Source: Rhizobium sp. Root483D2
Lineage (GTDB): Bacteria; Pseudomonadota; Alphaproteobacteria; Rhizobiales; Rhizobiaceae
NCBI RefSeq assembly: GCF_001426685.1
Contig: NZ_LMFB01000003.1
Span: 29,638-93,637 of the forward strand
Reading direction: 5' to 3'
DNA length: 64,000 nucleotides
In this document: piece after piece, positions 32,918-42,739 of the stretch
Layout of the letters: every line of letters starts with the position of its first letter
Numbering within the stretch: position 1 is the stretch's first letter
The notes under the pieces: generated by a model
The model's database searches: none
What the model was told of the DNA's origin: nothing
What the model saw: the letters and a program-made list of their open reading frames with translations, nothing else
Made by a program: the position numbers and the translations under genes

Positions 32918-35900
32918 GTGACCTTGCACGTTTTGTTTGTTCACGGCCTTTCCGGGCATCCAGACACAACCTGGAAAAGCTCGGATCTAACGGAGCCAGT
33001 TTGGCCCAAATGGCTCGAAAACGACATTTCAGAGATCGGCTTATGGCTTGTGGGTTACCCCGCAGCCAAAACCAACTGGGCCGGTCACAGCATGCCTCTC
33101 GCAGACCGTGCGGGAAACATTCTCGCATTGCTGTTGTCGGAGCCGCGGCTAGCCACGGGAAATATTGCATTCGTAACTCATAGTCTCGGCGGGCTTGTCG
33201 TTGAGCAGATCCTCCGAACGGCCGAGCGCGATGCCGATACCGACCCTCTGGCGCATAGCTTTCTTTCCAGAGTCAAGAAGATTGCCTTTCTCGGTACTCC
33301 CCATCGCGGCGCGCTTCTGGCGAGCGTTCTCACCAAGATCGGGTCAATCGTCCGTTCATCGGCGTCCACTCGGGATCTCATCACGAACAATCCGCAGCTC
33401 CGCGACCTGAACCTGTGGTATCGCGCCTTCAGTGCCAACAACGGTATTGAGAACTTGCAGCTTGCCGAAGGTCGTCCTGAGACGCTCATGGGGATAAGGC
33501 TACCTGATGTCATAGGGACCATCGTTCAGCCAAATAGTTCGGATGCCGGTTTGCCCGAACTACCCATTGTTGTTGACCAAAGCCATCGGACGATTTGTAG
33601 CCCAGATAGTCGCGGCAGTGAGGTGTACATCCACGTCCGCGACTTCTTGCGAAGATCACCTGCGTCCCCGCGCGGGAGATCGCTGCTAACTGAAGCGGCC
33701 GAGACCAATACCAGGACACTTCAGGAACTGGTTTCGAGTGACCGGGAGAAGAACGAAAAGCTAGGGAATATAGAGCGATCCCTTGAAGATTTGTCCAGGC
33801 AGCGCCCCAATCCGGCGCTGGTTGACGGTGAAGTCGAGCGCCAGCTGCAGACCCTCAGGAAAACGCGTATGTTTGGCGGCGCGGACCCGGTAGCCCGGGC
33901 GCGCAAACTTGCGGCTGACTTGCGCAGAGGAAACCTTTCCGCATGTAGCGCGCCCGTCAAATCAAAAACTCTGGCTTGGTGCGCAAGACTTCTCGCGCTC
34001 ACCGACCCCGACGAAGCAGACGACCTCCTCATGTCGATTGGAATGCCCGATTCGGAACTCGTCGGTATCGCGCGCGGCCTGGTTATCGCGGCACGAGGCA
34101 AACAGGATGAAGCACTTGCCAGCCTGACATCGATGAATACGCAGAAGGCTGCCGGCTCCGCCTTCATCCTGGTTCTTCGTGACAAGGGATGGCCAGATGC
34201 GCAGACGTGGCTTCATGCATCTGGCCTCGATGTCTCGAAGCTCGATAGCGACGCCAAATTCTTCTATATCAAATCCGCGCTGGAAGGCGAGGGCTGGGAC
34301 ACGGCTTACGAGCAGAGCCAGAGGCTGTCGGAGGCGGACCTGCAACGAACACCCGGATTGCTGTCCGTCCGAGCCGATGCCACTCTAATGCAAGCCGTTC
34401 CGGAGGAACTCCGGCTTTTTCTCCTCCAATTCATGCCGTTCGACCTTTCCACCTACCCACTTCGTGGCGATCCAGCGTCATTCGATCTACGACGACAAGC
34501 CGTCCTGTATTACGAACAATTGGGAGACGGGATGCGGGAGCTAGGCATGCCCGCTGTCGCTGCGAACGCAGACGACAAAGCGCTCTGGCTTCGACTAATG
34601 GATCCCGAAAGCAGAAATGTAGCAAGGGATGATCTGCGAAAAAGTCTTCGAGAACCTTCTGTTCTCCTTCGGCGCCTGAACTTCGCCCTGCGGTTTGGTA
34701 TAACGGTCGAGCTCGACCAGGTTGAGCAGGAAGTTGACCGACAGACCGCCTTATCCGGGGGCAGCTCTGTCGAAGCAGCGTTTGCTCGTTTTGTACTCGT
34801 GCATACCAAACCCACCATCGCGGAAGCGGCTGCCTATCTCGATCGGCATCGCTCCCAGCTTCTTCGACATCTCGAGTGGAAGGCCGTCTACTTCTTCGAG
34901 ATCGAGGCACTTGCAAGAGCCGGGGAGCGCGCAACCGCCACGGAGCGGTTTGCCGAGGCAACCAGTCGCGGCTTGACTGAGCAGGAAACCGCTCATTTGC
35001 GGAGGCTGATCGAGGCGTCAGCTAATGGTGATCCCGTCAATCATCTGATCAGCGTCTTCAAGGATTCAGGGGTGCTCTCCGATCTCCGGACGCTGGTTGC
35101 TGAGCTCGACCAAACCGAGGAATGGGAGAAAATCGCCGAGTACGGCAAGCTGCTTCTCGATAAAACAGACGATCTAACCGATGCACAACGTTACGCCGGT
35201 GCTCTCTACAACCTGGAACGCCAGGAAGAAGTCCTCAAAATCTTCGATCGCTACCCTGCTCTTCTCGCCACCAGTTCAAAGATGAAGCTTCTACACGCTC
35301 GGGTCCTTGTGGAACTTGGATATCTCGGCGAGGCGCGAGCGGCAGTCAACGCCCTCAGAACCGATAGTGACTCGGAAGTGGCACGCAATTTGTCGGTGAC
35401 GATTGCCGTCGTCTCGGGTGACTGGGAGGTCCTGCAAGGGTATGTGGAGGCGGAGTGGACAGAGCGAGATCGTCGAACCCCTTTCGAACTCCTGAGAACT
35501 GGTCAACTTGCTCAACAGGTCGGAGCCGCCCGCGCGAGGGAATTCGTGCGGGAAGCAGCAACGCACAGCCCGGACGACGCGCAAGTTCTGATAGGTGCAT
35601 ATCATCTCGCAACGTCTTCTGGCTGGGAAAACATTGAAGAGGTTCACGGATGGTTTCAGCGGGCCGCGGAGCTTTCGGAAGGAATGGAAGCTCCTCCCGT
35701 CCTGAAAATATCGATAGAAGATCTTATTGACGAACAGCCCGAATGGGGAAAGCGAACGTCGAACACCTGGGACAATCTTGTTGAAGGCAAGATACCTCTA
35801 TTCGCCGCTGCTCGCCTGCTAGGGCGATCGTTGCTTAGCCTTCATCTTCTCCCCGCTGTCGCCAACCTTGTCGAAAGGGACCCCAGAAAGAGGTCAAACA

Positions 35901-37507
35901 TTTACAGCTTCAGTGGTGCGCGGCGGCCGATGCGTATTCCGTTCCGCGTCGTGGCCATGGATATCACGGCCCTTCTCACAGTGGCTTTTCTTGACGCTTT
36001 CGACGAGGTCCTGTCTTCAGTCGAGACCGTCTTTATACCGCATAACACGCTGTCTCTTCTTTTCGAGGAAAAGTCCAAAATCCTATTCCACCAGCCAAGC
36101 CGTGTCGCGGAGGCGCAGAAGCTTCGGCGATTGATCTCGGACGGATACCTTCGTGTCTTCGAAAGCACGGCTCCGCGTTCCGAAGCCCTCGTGCGCGAAG
36201 TCGGCGACAGCCTTGCTGAGCTGCTTGTAGAAGCTGCATCGTTCCATAATGATGATGGCCGCCAAAGGCTGGTGGTGAGAGGCGGGCCGATCTACAGGAC
36301 CAGCACTTTCATGAAAGAAGAGGCTGATCTGCAAGACTACACCGAGCGGTTATGCAGCTGTCTCGACATCGTGGAGAAGCTATCTCAGAAGGGCCTGCTT
36401 CGAGTTCAAGAAGTTGAACGTGCTCGCGCAGCTCTCAGCCTTCGTGAGGTGCCATGGGAGCCACCACGCCAGATTCGTGATGGCGCAGTTGTCTATCTTG
36501 ATAACTTAACGGTCTCTCATCTTCAATTTCTTGGATTGTTAAACCAGCTCCATAAAGCGGATCTTGTTGCCGTCGTCCACTCAAGTGAGGTTGACGAGGT
36601 TGATGCCCTCATCAGTCACAATGTCCTTGGTGACGAGCTCATCGCAGTAGTCGAAAAGCTTAGATCGTCAGTGCGGGAGGCTCTGGATTCAGGGAAAATC
36701 AAACTCGGGAAAGCGATCCGATTGGACGAGGAGGGCCCACGAGCCGCCATGGCTCACCCAACGATTGGGGTCTTGCGTTTCGCGGAGGAGGTCGATGCAG
36801 CCATCGTTGATGACCGCTTTGTCAATCAGCATGCCTGGCACAATGATGACGAGAGCCAAAAGCTCGCCGTCGCCACCACGCTTGATGTCCTAAATCACGC
36901 CTATGATCACGGAAACATTTCGCCGGAACGACTGAGTGAAGCACGCACCAAACTTCGCCAGGCCGCGTTCCTGTTCATCCCTATCGCCGCAGAAGAGTTG
37001 AGCTCGTTGCTCAACCTCACCGAAATCATCGATGGAAAGGTCATCGAACGCGCTGAGCTAAGAGCGTTGCGGGAAAGCATACTGCTTGTACAAATGAGAA
37101 ACTCGTTGCAGGTTCCCGTAGAGTTGGCCTGGCTGGAGGACCTGCATGTTGGCTTGCTACGGACCCTTAGGATGCAATGGGACGACCCGCTGGACCAGTT
37201 GGCGGCACAGGCGCGATCGGATTGGCTCTTGGGCGTGCTTGACGTGAGGGCGTGGTCCCATCAGCTCGGCGACTCCAGCTCGGAAGGCGTCGATCGTTAC
37301 CGAAGGTGGATCGCCGGCCTCATGTTTCTCGCAGCGTCACGTTCGGAAGAGGTCAAAGAGGCTTATTGGAATTGGCTTGAGAAACGTGTTCTGGACACGA
37401 TCCATCGCGAAGACCCGGAGACATTTGCCTTTTTGGTCAAGCATGCCAAGGAGGTGATTGTCCAATCGGCCTCCGATCTGGAACCAGAGATCGGAGCCAT
37501 CTCGTGA
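32918..37507 (+). CDS. Giant fusion: alpha/beta hydrolase, helical repeats, PIN-like C-terminus
   Basis: Protein of 1529 aa. Residues 1-245 are a DUF676/PGAP1-type serine hydrolase: VLFVHGLSGHP, nucleophile elbow FVTHSLGGL (S89), IAFLGTPHRGA, and a late QSHRTICSP with probable catalytic H223. A short coiled coil (about 260-290) leads into several hundred residues of TPR-like helices. From about 1010 on, strands with conserved acids (VAMDITALL near 1014, VVYLDNLTVSHL near 1191, AIVDDRFVN near 1294) resemble two PIN-like segments. The first usable start is GTG 32918, without a Shine-Dalgarno. The stop overlaps the next gene. Lipase-like heads of this kind occur as effectors in STAND-type defence proteins; here no NTPase was found. 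Confidence 0.65.
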   Translation: MTLHVLFVHGLSGHPDTTWKSSDLTEPVWPKWLENDISEIGLWLVGYPAAKTNWAGHSMPLADRAGNILALLLSEPRLATGNIAFVTHSLGGLVVEQILRTAERDADTDPLAHSFLSRVKKIAFLGTPHRGALLASVLTKIGSIVRSSASTRDLITNNPQLRDLNLWYRAFSANNGIENLQLAEGRPETLMGIRLPDVIGTIVQPNSSDAGLPELPIVVDQSHRTICSPDSRGSEVYIHVRDFLRRSPASPRGRSLLTEAAETNTRTLQELVSSDREKNEKLGNIERSLEDLSRQRPNPALVDGEVERQLQTLRKTRMFGGADPVARARKLAADLRRGNLSACSAPVKSKTLAWCARLLALTDPDEADDLLMSIGMPDSELVGIARGLVIAARGKQDEALASLTSMNTQKAAGSAFILVLRDKGWPDAQTWLHASGLDVSKLDSDAKFFYIKSALEGEGWDTAYEQSQRLSEADLQRTPGLLSVRADATLMQAVPEELRLFLLQFMPFDLSTYPLRGDPASFDLRRQAVLYYEQLGDGMRELGMPAVAANADDKALWLRLMDPESRNVARDDLRKSLREPSVLLRRLNFALRFGITVELDQVEQEVDRQTALSGGSSVEAAFARFVLVHTKPTIAEAAAYLDRHRSQLLRHLEWKAVYFFEIEALARAGERATATERFAEATSRGLTEQETAHLRRLIEASANGDPVNHLISVFKDSGVLSDLRTLVAELDQTEEWEKIAEYGKLLLDKTDDLTDAQRYAGALYNLERQEEVLKIFDRYPALLATSSKMKLLHARVLVELGYLGEARAAVNALRTDSDSEVARNLSVTIAVVSGDWEVLQGYVEAEWTERDRRTPFELLRTGQLAQQVGAARAREFVREAATHSPDDAQVLIGAYHLATSSGWENIEEVHGWFQRAAELSEGMEAPPVLKISIEDLIDEQPEWGKRTSNTWDNLVEGKIPLFAAARLLGRSLLSLHLLPAVANLVERDPRKRSNIYSFSGARRPMRIPFRVVAMDITALLTVAFLDAFDEVLSSVETVFIPHNTLSLLFEEKSKILFHQPSRVAEAQKLRRLISDGYLRVFESTAPRSEALVREVGDSLAELLVEAASFHNDDGRQRLVVRGGPIYRTSTFMKEEADLQDYTERLCSCLDIVEKLSQKGLLRVQEVERARAALSLREVPWEPPRQIRDGAVVYLDNLTVSHLQFLGLLNQLHKADLVAVVHSSEVDEVDALISHNVLGDELIAVVEKLRSSVREALDSGKIKLGKAIRLDEEGPRAAMAHPTIGVLRFAEEVDAAIVDDRFVNQHAWHNDDESQKLAVATTLDVLNHAYDHGNISPERLSEARTKLRQAAFLFIPIAAEELSSLLNLTEIIDGKVIERAELRALRESILLVQMRNSLQVPVELAWLEDLHVGLLRTLRMQWDDPLDQLAAQARSDWLLGVLDVRAWSHQLGDSSSEGVDRYRRWIAGLMFLAASRSEEVKEAYWNWLEKRVLDTIHREDPETFAFLVKHAKEVIVQSASDLEPEIGAIS

Positions 37508-39423
37508 ATGACCTCCGGCGAGACCTGATGGCTGAGATTGCTCTCAGTAACCTTCCTCCAAGCATTGTCAGTGAATTGTTGAACGATGAAGCATTCGTCA
37601 ATGAGTGGCAGATCCAGATTACAACCAAGATTGCAATCGGCAATAACGGACCGGTTTTCGAGAGGGACCAGTTCCTCAGCGGGCTTCGGAAAAGCTTAAA
37701 TGGCCTCGAGGTCGACCAAATAGTCTCCGATACGAACGGAGAGTCATGGTCGGTCGTCGCAAAAGCCGTTGATGGTGACGTCAGATTCCTTTTAAGCGGC
37801 GCGACCGCGCGGTATCGCTTGAAGTCTTATGCGGCCTTGGCGGCGGATCCTGAGATCCGATTAAAATGGTTCGCCGCCACCTGCGCCGAAATGAATATCC
37901 ACGGTGACGCAGCGGAATTTTGGAATGACCGGCTTGCCGAGCCGGATCCCCTTGGTGACGAAGAATTTGGCAAGCTCGTTGGCGAATTGGCGCTCATGCC
38001 TACAGGCGTCTATCAAGGCTTAAATGATAGCCTTATGGAAGGCACCGCGGACCTTTCTAACCTCATCCCGTCCGATCCGAGGTACTATGAACGCTTGATA
38101 GGCGAGATCACCGAGTTCACCACCCTCGATGAATACGTAGATGAAGCATCCCGGTTGATCGCCACATGGCAAGCCTGGAAGCCGGAGAAAGGCTTTCGGT
38201 TCGCACTCTCGCTGTGCTCGCTTGGCGCAATTTCCAAAACAGTTCAGTTGCCCGACGTTGGGGAAGAGATGCTCGCCGAGATCTTTTCCAAGATTGCATT
38301 AGACGATGATCCGCTCTCGAAAGTCGCGGCGGTCGAAATAGCTCTCGCTCACTGCGATACGCAGCCGGTGCTGGCCTCCTTTGTCGAGGCGGTGGTCGGG
38401 GACTTCATCGCCGACGATCCGCACAGGGATGAAAGCGAGTTTGCGCTTCTGTCGCAGATGGCGGTGCTTACCGCATCAGAGCTTTCCAGGAAGAAAGCAT
38501 TTCCTCGAAGCCAACCCTTTTATCGCAAACAGGCGTCTCTCGCTCAGGCCTCTGTCATTTTACGGGCTTTCAGCGGCACACCTGTCGATCGCGCTGCGGT
38601 CGTCCAGTGGGCTGACCGGCTTGGATCGTCCCACGATTTCTACCTTCAAGGTCTCGTCGATTTGCGGATCGAACCGCGTTGGTTGCCTGACTTCATACAT
38701 GCAGAGCAGATCAGGGCAGATTTTATCGGTCGGATCAGAAATGCCGTAGCAACGAACGACGATAGAATTACATTCGACCGTCTTCGCGCGCTCCTTGTCG
38801 GCCCTGATTCACCGCTCGCAAAGGCGGTGGACTGGCCCTTCGCCAGCCTTCCCAGCCCATTGGAGGGTTCGCTTACTCCGCAAGGCAGAGTGCCAGAATA
38901 TATCCTGGATCAAGTCCGGGCCTCTCTCGAAGCGGAAACCCTAACCGCGAACTCATTCGCAGGTCTCGTGAATGTCTCTCTCGTAGACGTCTTGCCGTCG
39001 GAACTTTCCGAGCTAGCTGCGGCGGCCCTTAGGCGTGTGAAGTTCTCGATAGAGAACCTAGACGACGACGCGCGCGTCTTCAGTCTAATAAGTGGGTTGG
39101 CAATTGTCGCTGCAGTCAGTCGAAGTAGTGAGCTTGCCGATACACTCCGTATCCTGACACGCATATTGCGTCGGCGGAAACACTTTAAACCCAGCGCAAA
39201 TGACGAAGTTCGGGTGGCTGTAATTGCGGCAGCATCTCGCTCTGAAATCGCCCAATGGTCATCAGTGTGCGGTGAGTGGCTGACAGAGGTCGCATTCGAA
39301 ATAAGCGACAAGGCAGAAGCTCTGACACTTTTGGCGATAGTGCGTCGGCTCCAGGAGATCGAGACTGCTCTGATCGGGCCGCTCGGCAAGGCCATTGCCG
39401 CTCTCGAAGCTTATACGTCATAG
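37504..39423 (+). CDS. Unknown helical partner protein (639 aa)
   Basis: Not recognised. GTG at 37504 overlaps the stop of the giant hydrolase gene (GTGA), so the two are translationally coupled and probably form a complex. The sequence is predicted soluble and largely helical, with no P-loop, no clear nuclease motif, no signal peptide and no membrane segment. The first 90 residues are more mixed (strand-like VERDQFLSGL, WSVVAKAVDGDVRFLLSG). A HEAT-like organisation is possible in the middle (RYYERLIGEI, VAAVEIALAH). Confidence 0.55.
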   Translation: MNDLRRDLMAEIALSNLPPSIVSELLNDEAFVNEWQIQITTKIAIGNNGPVFERDQFLSGLRKSLNGLEVDQIVSDTNGESWSVVAKAVDGDVRFLLSGATARYRLKSYAALAADPEIRLKWFAATCAEMNIHGDAAEFWNDRLAEPDPLGDEEFGKLVGELALMPTGVYQGLNDSLMEGTADLSNLIPSDPRYYERLIGEITEFTTLDEYVDEASRLIATWQAWKPEKGFRFALSLCSLGAISKTVQLPDVGEEMLAEIFSKIALDDDPLSKVAAVEIALAHCDTQPVLASFVEAVVGDFIADDPHRDESEFALLSQMAVLTASELSRKKAFPRSQPFYRKQASLAQASVILRAFSGTPVDRAAVVQWADRLGSSHDFYLQGLVDLRIEPRWLPDFIHAEQIRADFIGRIRNAVATNDDRITFDRLRALLVGPDSPLAKAVDWPFASLPSPLEGSLTPQGRVPEYILDQVRASLEAETLTANSFAGLVNVSLVDVLPSELSELAAAALRRVKFSIENLDDDARVFSLISGLAIVAAVSRSSELADTLRILTRILRRRKHFKPSANDEVRVAVIAAASRSEIAQWSSVCGEWLTEVAFEISDKAEALTLLAIVRRLQEIETALIGPLGKAIAALEAYTS

Positions 39424-39452
39424 GACGTTCCGTCCGTAATGGAGCATCACGG

Positions 39453-40754
39453 CTACAAGGAGGCTGGCGGAAATATCTCGAGATCGGGAAATGTCCGCTC
39501 GTGCTCCCTATCAACATAGCAGCAATAGCGCCCTTTGTAATCAATCGCTCCCATAAGAATGCGGTTAATCAATTCTCGAATCAACACGATTTCACGCCAG
39601 ATGAGATTGCGATCCGGAATGGCGCCGCGGTGAACAATTTCATTGCGTACACCAGTAAGACGCTTGATCGTGTCGTCGTCGAAATCCCGCGTCGGCACGG
39701 CGAGATGCTTAAAGAGCGCCTTGATCTTTTGGCTCAGTACCTTCTTATTGGCGTCTTCAAGCTTTTTCTTCATGATGTCTCGAGCTTCCGGCTCAACACC
39801 GAGCTCCGTGTCGATCGCTTGGTAAAGCCTGTCTCGGAGCGCCCTGAATTCAGCCTTTTTCATCATGCCACCCTTTTCGGTCTTGGGTAGCTGCGTGTCG
39901 ACGATCACCTCGAGCGCGGTCATCGCCGAAAGAAAGCGTACCTCGTCGAATGTCGTCGGGAGCTGAAGCCAGCCAAGGGCGGTTGCATACCCCTCGTTCA
40001 GGGGACCTTTTTCGAAGAAGCCGTTCACTAGCGCCTCAATGAAGGGGCCATGGTTTAGGAAGTGTTGCAAGGGCAATTCCGGCGCAAAGCCAGCGCCTGC
40101 GAAAAACGTCGCGGTCCACGTGCGGCCCGCTATGAAATCCTCATGGGCGACCTGCAGCCGTCCGCCTTGCGCAAACGATAGGCCGGAATGCATATGCAAC
40201 AGGAAGGCGCCTGCGGCTTCATGCCAAGTGTCAACATCGTCCTGAGAGGCCGGTGCTTCAATGGCAACATGACCGCAAACGCGGTCATTTGATCCTGGCT
40301 GATGCATCCCGAAAACCACGACGCGGCCGAGCGCGGTATCATGGATCGGGTTCCTATGAGAGCGAAAAGCCCGAAAGTGCCTTCGAAGGACAGGGCGATG
40401 GCAATCGCTTTTCAGCCCAACAGTAATTGTCGTGTGCTGCAACCCAAGTTTCAGACGCCATCCGGGCGCGTCGCCACCTCCGAGGTGGCGTATCGACATT
40501 CCGGTCGAGACAAAACGATCTCCGTTTCTCGCAACGCCCACGAGGTCAAAACCTGGGTGTTGTTGGCCGGCCTGGCCAAAGTGCTGATGAAGCAGGAGGT
40601 AGGTTTCCCGATCTATGGGATCGACGCTGACGACACAGCGATGATCGCCGCCGACTTGCGCGGTAAATTTTACGGGCCTGACCTGTTCTCCCGCAGACAG
40701 GGTTCCGGAAAACCTGCGAGGCCGGAAAACCCAGTCCTTCGATCGAGTAGCCAT
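39453..40754 (-). CDS. ApeA-like protein with C-terminal HEPN motif
   Basis: Protein of 433 aa when started at ATG 40754 (AAGGGG upstream); the frame is open to 40799. The first 250 residues read as a beta-rich domain (VKFTAQVGGDHRCVVSVD, RLKLGLQHTTITVG). The C-terminal 150 are helical and contain RNEIVH (residues 370-375), the RNxxxH HEPN motif, followed by LIRELINRILMGAIDYKGRY. The architecture resembles ApeA/ApeA-like single-gene defence proteins, where HEPN cleaves RNA to abort infection. It converges with the 639-aa gene, 29 bp apart. Confidence 0.65.
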   Translation of the reverse strand: MATRSKDWVFRPRRFSGTLSAGEQVRPVKFTAQVGGDHRCVVSVDPIDRETYLLLHQHFGQAGQQHPGFDLVGVARNGDRFVSTGMSIRHLGGGDAPGWRLKLGLQHTTITVGLKSDCHRPVLRRHFRAFRSHRNPIHDTALGRVVVFGMHQPGSNDRVCGHVAIEAPASQDDVDTWHEAAGAFLLHMHSGLSFAQGGRLQVAHEDFIAGRTWTATFFAGAGFAPELPLQHFLNHGPFIEALVNGFFEKGPLNEGYATALGWLQLPTTFDEVRFLSAMTALEVIVDTQLPKTEKGGMMKKAEFRALRDRLYQAIDTELGVEPEARDIMKKKLEDANKKVLSQKIKALFKHLAVPTRDFDDDTIKRLTGVRNEIVHRGAIPDRNLIWREIVLIRELINRILMGAIDYKGRYCCYVDREHERTFPDLEIFPPASL

Positions 40755-40865
40755 AACGGCGCGCGCCCCTTGCCTGGACCGGCACATCAGCCGGAACAAA
40801 AAAAAACCTTCGGCGGCAACGATGAGCCGTATCGCTGAGCACGACGAAAACGCCCGATTGAGGGC

Positions 40866-41099
40866 TTAGATTTTGAAAAGTCCCGCTTTGGCAACACGCC
40901 CGCGAACAAGCGAGCGAGGGTTTGCTTCGACCTTGGCATCGAACTCGCGAATTTTCTTCGCCAGCTCCGAAACCTTCTTGCCGCTATCGGTTTGCGTCTT
41001 GTATTCAGCTGACTTCACACGCACAGCTGATCGCACGGCCGCACTCGAGCTTGTAGACTCAGCAGTCTTTTTCGGGAGCGACAACATTTTAACGGGCAT
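40866..41099 (-). CDS. Small basic protein coupled to the patatin gene
   Basis: Protein of 77 aa of unknown family. The ATG at 41099 lies inside the last codons of the patatin gene (11-bp overlap), so it is probably co-translated. It is Lys/Arg/Ser-rich with one likely helix (KKVSELAKKIREFDAKVE) and no membrane segment. It may be a regulator or inhibitor of the phospholipase; that is inference from position only. Confidence 0.55.
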   Translation of the reverse strand: MPVKMLSLPKKTAESTSSSAAVRSAVRVKSAEYKTQTDSGKKVSELAKKIREFDAKVEANPRSLVRGRVAKAGLFKI

Positions 41100-42696
41100 G
41101 AAGCAGTTCCTTTCCATCTTCCAGTGACTGGAATTCATCCAATATAATGCGTTCCATCTCGTCCAGCAACTCCTGCAGTGCCTGCTCGTCGAATTCCAGC
41201 TCCTTGTCCCCGTCAAGCGTTACCACCGCCTTTGATCCCGGAGCAAGCTCCACCGGTACGCAAAGAACCCAGGACAGGTCCTTCCAGATCAGCTTGCGAA
41301 GCCATCGATCTTCCGGAGCAGACAGACTTTCTCCCCACGTCACGGCATCACTCTTAGAAATGTACAAAGTCTTGTTCTCGTTCCAGGCGCGACCGACAAA
41401 AGACCGCTCCACCGGCAAGGAAATCCTTTCGTCCGAGAGATCGTCATAGCCGGAACTGTATTCCAGGCGAAGGGTCTTAACCCGAGGACCAACGGGAAGC
41501 GCAACCGCGAGCCTGGTACGAAAGCCGTCGTGAACAAAACCTGCGGCGTCAAACGCCGTGGACAGGATCTCGTGACAACGCACAGCGACCTTGTTGCACG
41601 TCTCGTTCATCAGGAAAGGAAGCTCGATCATCCGGTCGATGAGATTGATGTCGCAATACTCCTCGGAGTCCCGAACAATCTCTTTAGTCCGCTCGAAGCC
41701 GATGTCGAAGTCGAGGAGGCCGATATTGACGACCAGTCGTTCCGGCGTCAACCGGTCGACGCCGCGCTTGTTGAGCACGCCAGCCCCGAAGAGCATGGTG
41801 CGGAAAGCCGAACCGAGGGTCCAGTCGCCGCCCTCGGACGAACCGTGGGAGGTCTCTCCTATTTCGATCGCCGCGGTCAAGGCATCGCGATCGATGGCGC
41901 GTTCGTCGTCAAACGTCCATGCCGGGAGGTTGGAGACCAAACCGCCATCCATGTACCAACTTGTCCCTATCTTCCGCGGTTTGAACACGCCAGGTATGGC
42001 AATCGAGGCGCAGACCGCTTCGGCAACGGCAATATCTGGGGTTGTTTCGACCGAAAACACCATCGTTTCCTGCTCTGAGATATTGGCGGCGACCACCTTC
42101 AGCGGCGCACAGCCAGCGGCCGCAAGATCCGAAAAAGTAACGGGCGGGCCGAGCCGGCTTCCGCGGACTTTGATGCGCAGAAGCTGGTCGATGCCGACCC
42201 TCACCGGATCGAGTTCGACAAGACCCCGGGCAATCATCCACGCGGCAATACCGGCGATCCCGAGCATCACCACCAGCAGCAGCAGCGCCGGCCGGGGATA
42301 GAGAAACAGGCCCGGAAGAACGATTCCGACGGTACTCAGAGCGAGGAACCAGACAATCCAGACCCTGTCGAGCAAGAAACGAATCAACCTGATCTTCCAC
42401 CACTGGCTCTTGCCGAACAAGTTTGCCGGCGTGATCGCTGGCCGAAGGACCTGACTGGCGTCCGCATTGGTCGGCTCAAGGTCGAGACGATCCAGGATTG
42501 TTTTTCCAGTCGCTTCTGAAAAGAGTTCCTCGGCGGAGTATCCGCTGCAGGCAAGTGCCGCGACAATTGCTCCGGCCGATGTGCCTGCGAAGCCTCGGAT
42601 GTCGAGACTTTGCTTCGAGATAGATCGATAAGCACCTATATGGCCCAGCCCACGTGCGCCGGCCCCCTCGAAGATGCAATAGACGCGCTGCATCAA
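41089..42696 (-). CDS. Membrane-anchored patatin-like phospholipase
   Basis: Protein of 535 aa. Patatin motifs are complete: oxyanion loop GAGARG (11-16), nucleophile GTSAG (S40) and the dyad aspartate in DGG (D250). Two hydrophobic segments (about 113-133 and 136-157) interrupt the domain between nucleophile and aspartate, so it is probably inner-membrane bound. The C-terminal 130 residues (FVGRAWNENKTLYISKSD, WVLCVPVELAPGSKAVVTLD) look like a GAF-type sensor. Patatins are used as membrane-degrading effectors in CBASS and related systems; no cyclase or ubiquitin-like genes are adjacent, so activation may go through the GAF-like domain. Confidence 0.8.
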   Translation of the reverse strand: MMQRVYCIFEGAGARGLGHIGAYRSISKQSLDIRGFAGTSAGAIVAALACSGYSAEELFSEATGKTILDRLDLEPTNADASQVLRPAITPANLFGKSQWWKIRLIRFLLDRVWIVWFLALSTVGIVLPGLFLYPRPALLLLVVMLGIAGIAAWMIARGLVELDPVRVGIDQLLRIKVRGSRLGPPVTFSDLAAAGCAPLKVVAANISEQETMVFSVETTPDIAVAEAVCASIAIPGVFKPRKIGTSWYMDGGLVSNLPAWTFDDERAIDRDALTAAIEIGETSHGSSEGGDWTLGSAFRTMLFGAGVLNKRGVDRLTPERLVVNIGLLDFDIGFERTKEIVRDSEEYCDINLIDRMIELPFLMNETCNKVAVRCHEILSTAFDAAGFVHDGFRTRLAVALPVGPRVKTLRLEYSSGYDDLSDERISLPVERSFVGRAWNENKTLYISKSDAVTWGESLSAPEDRWLRKLIWKDLSWVLCVPVELAPGSKAVVTLDGDKELEFDEQALQELLDEMERIILDEFQSLEDGKELLHAR

Positions 42697-42739
42697 CTGG
42701 CACCATGATTGCGTAAAACCGGAAGGCAGACCTTAATTG

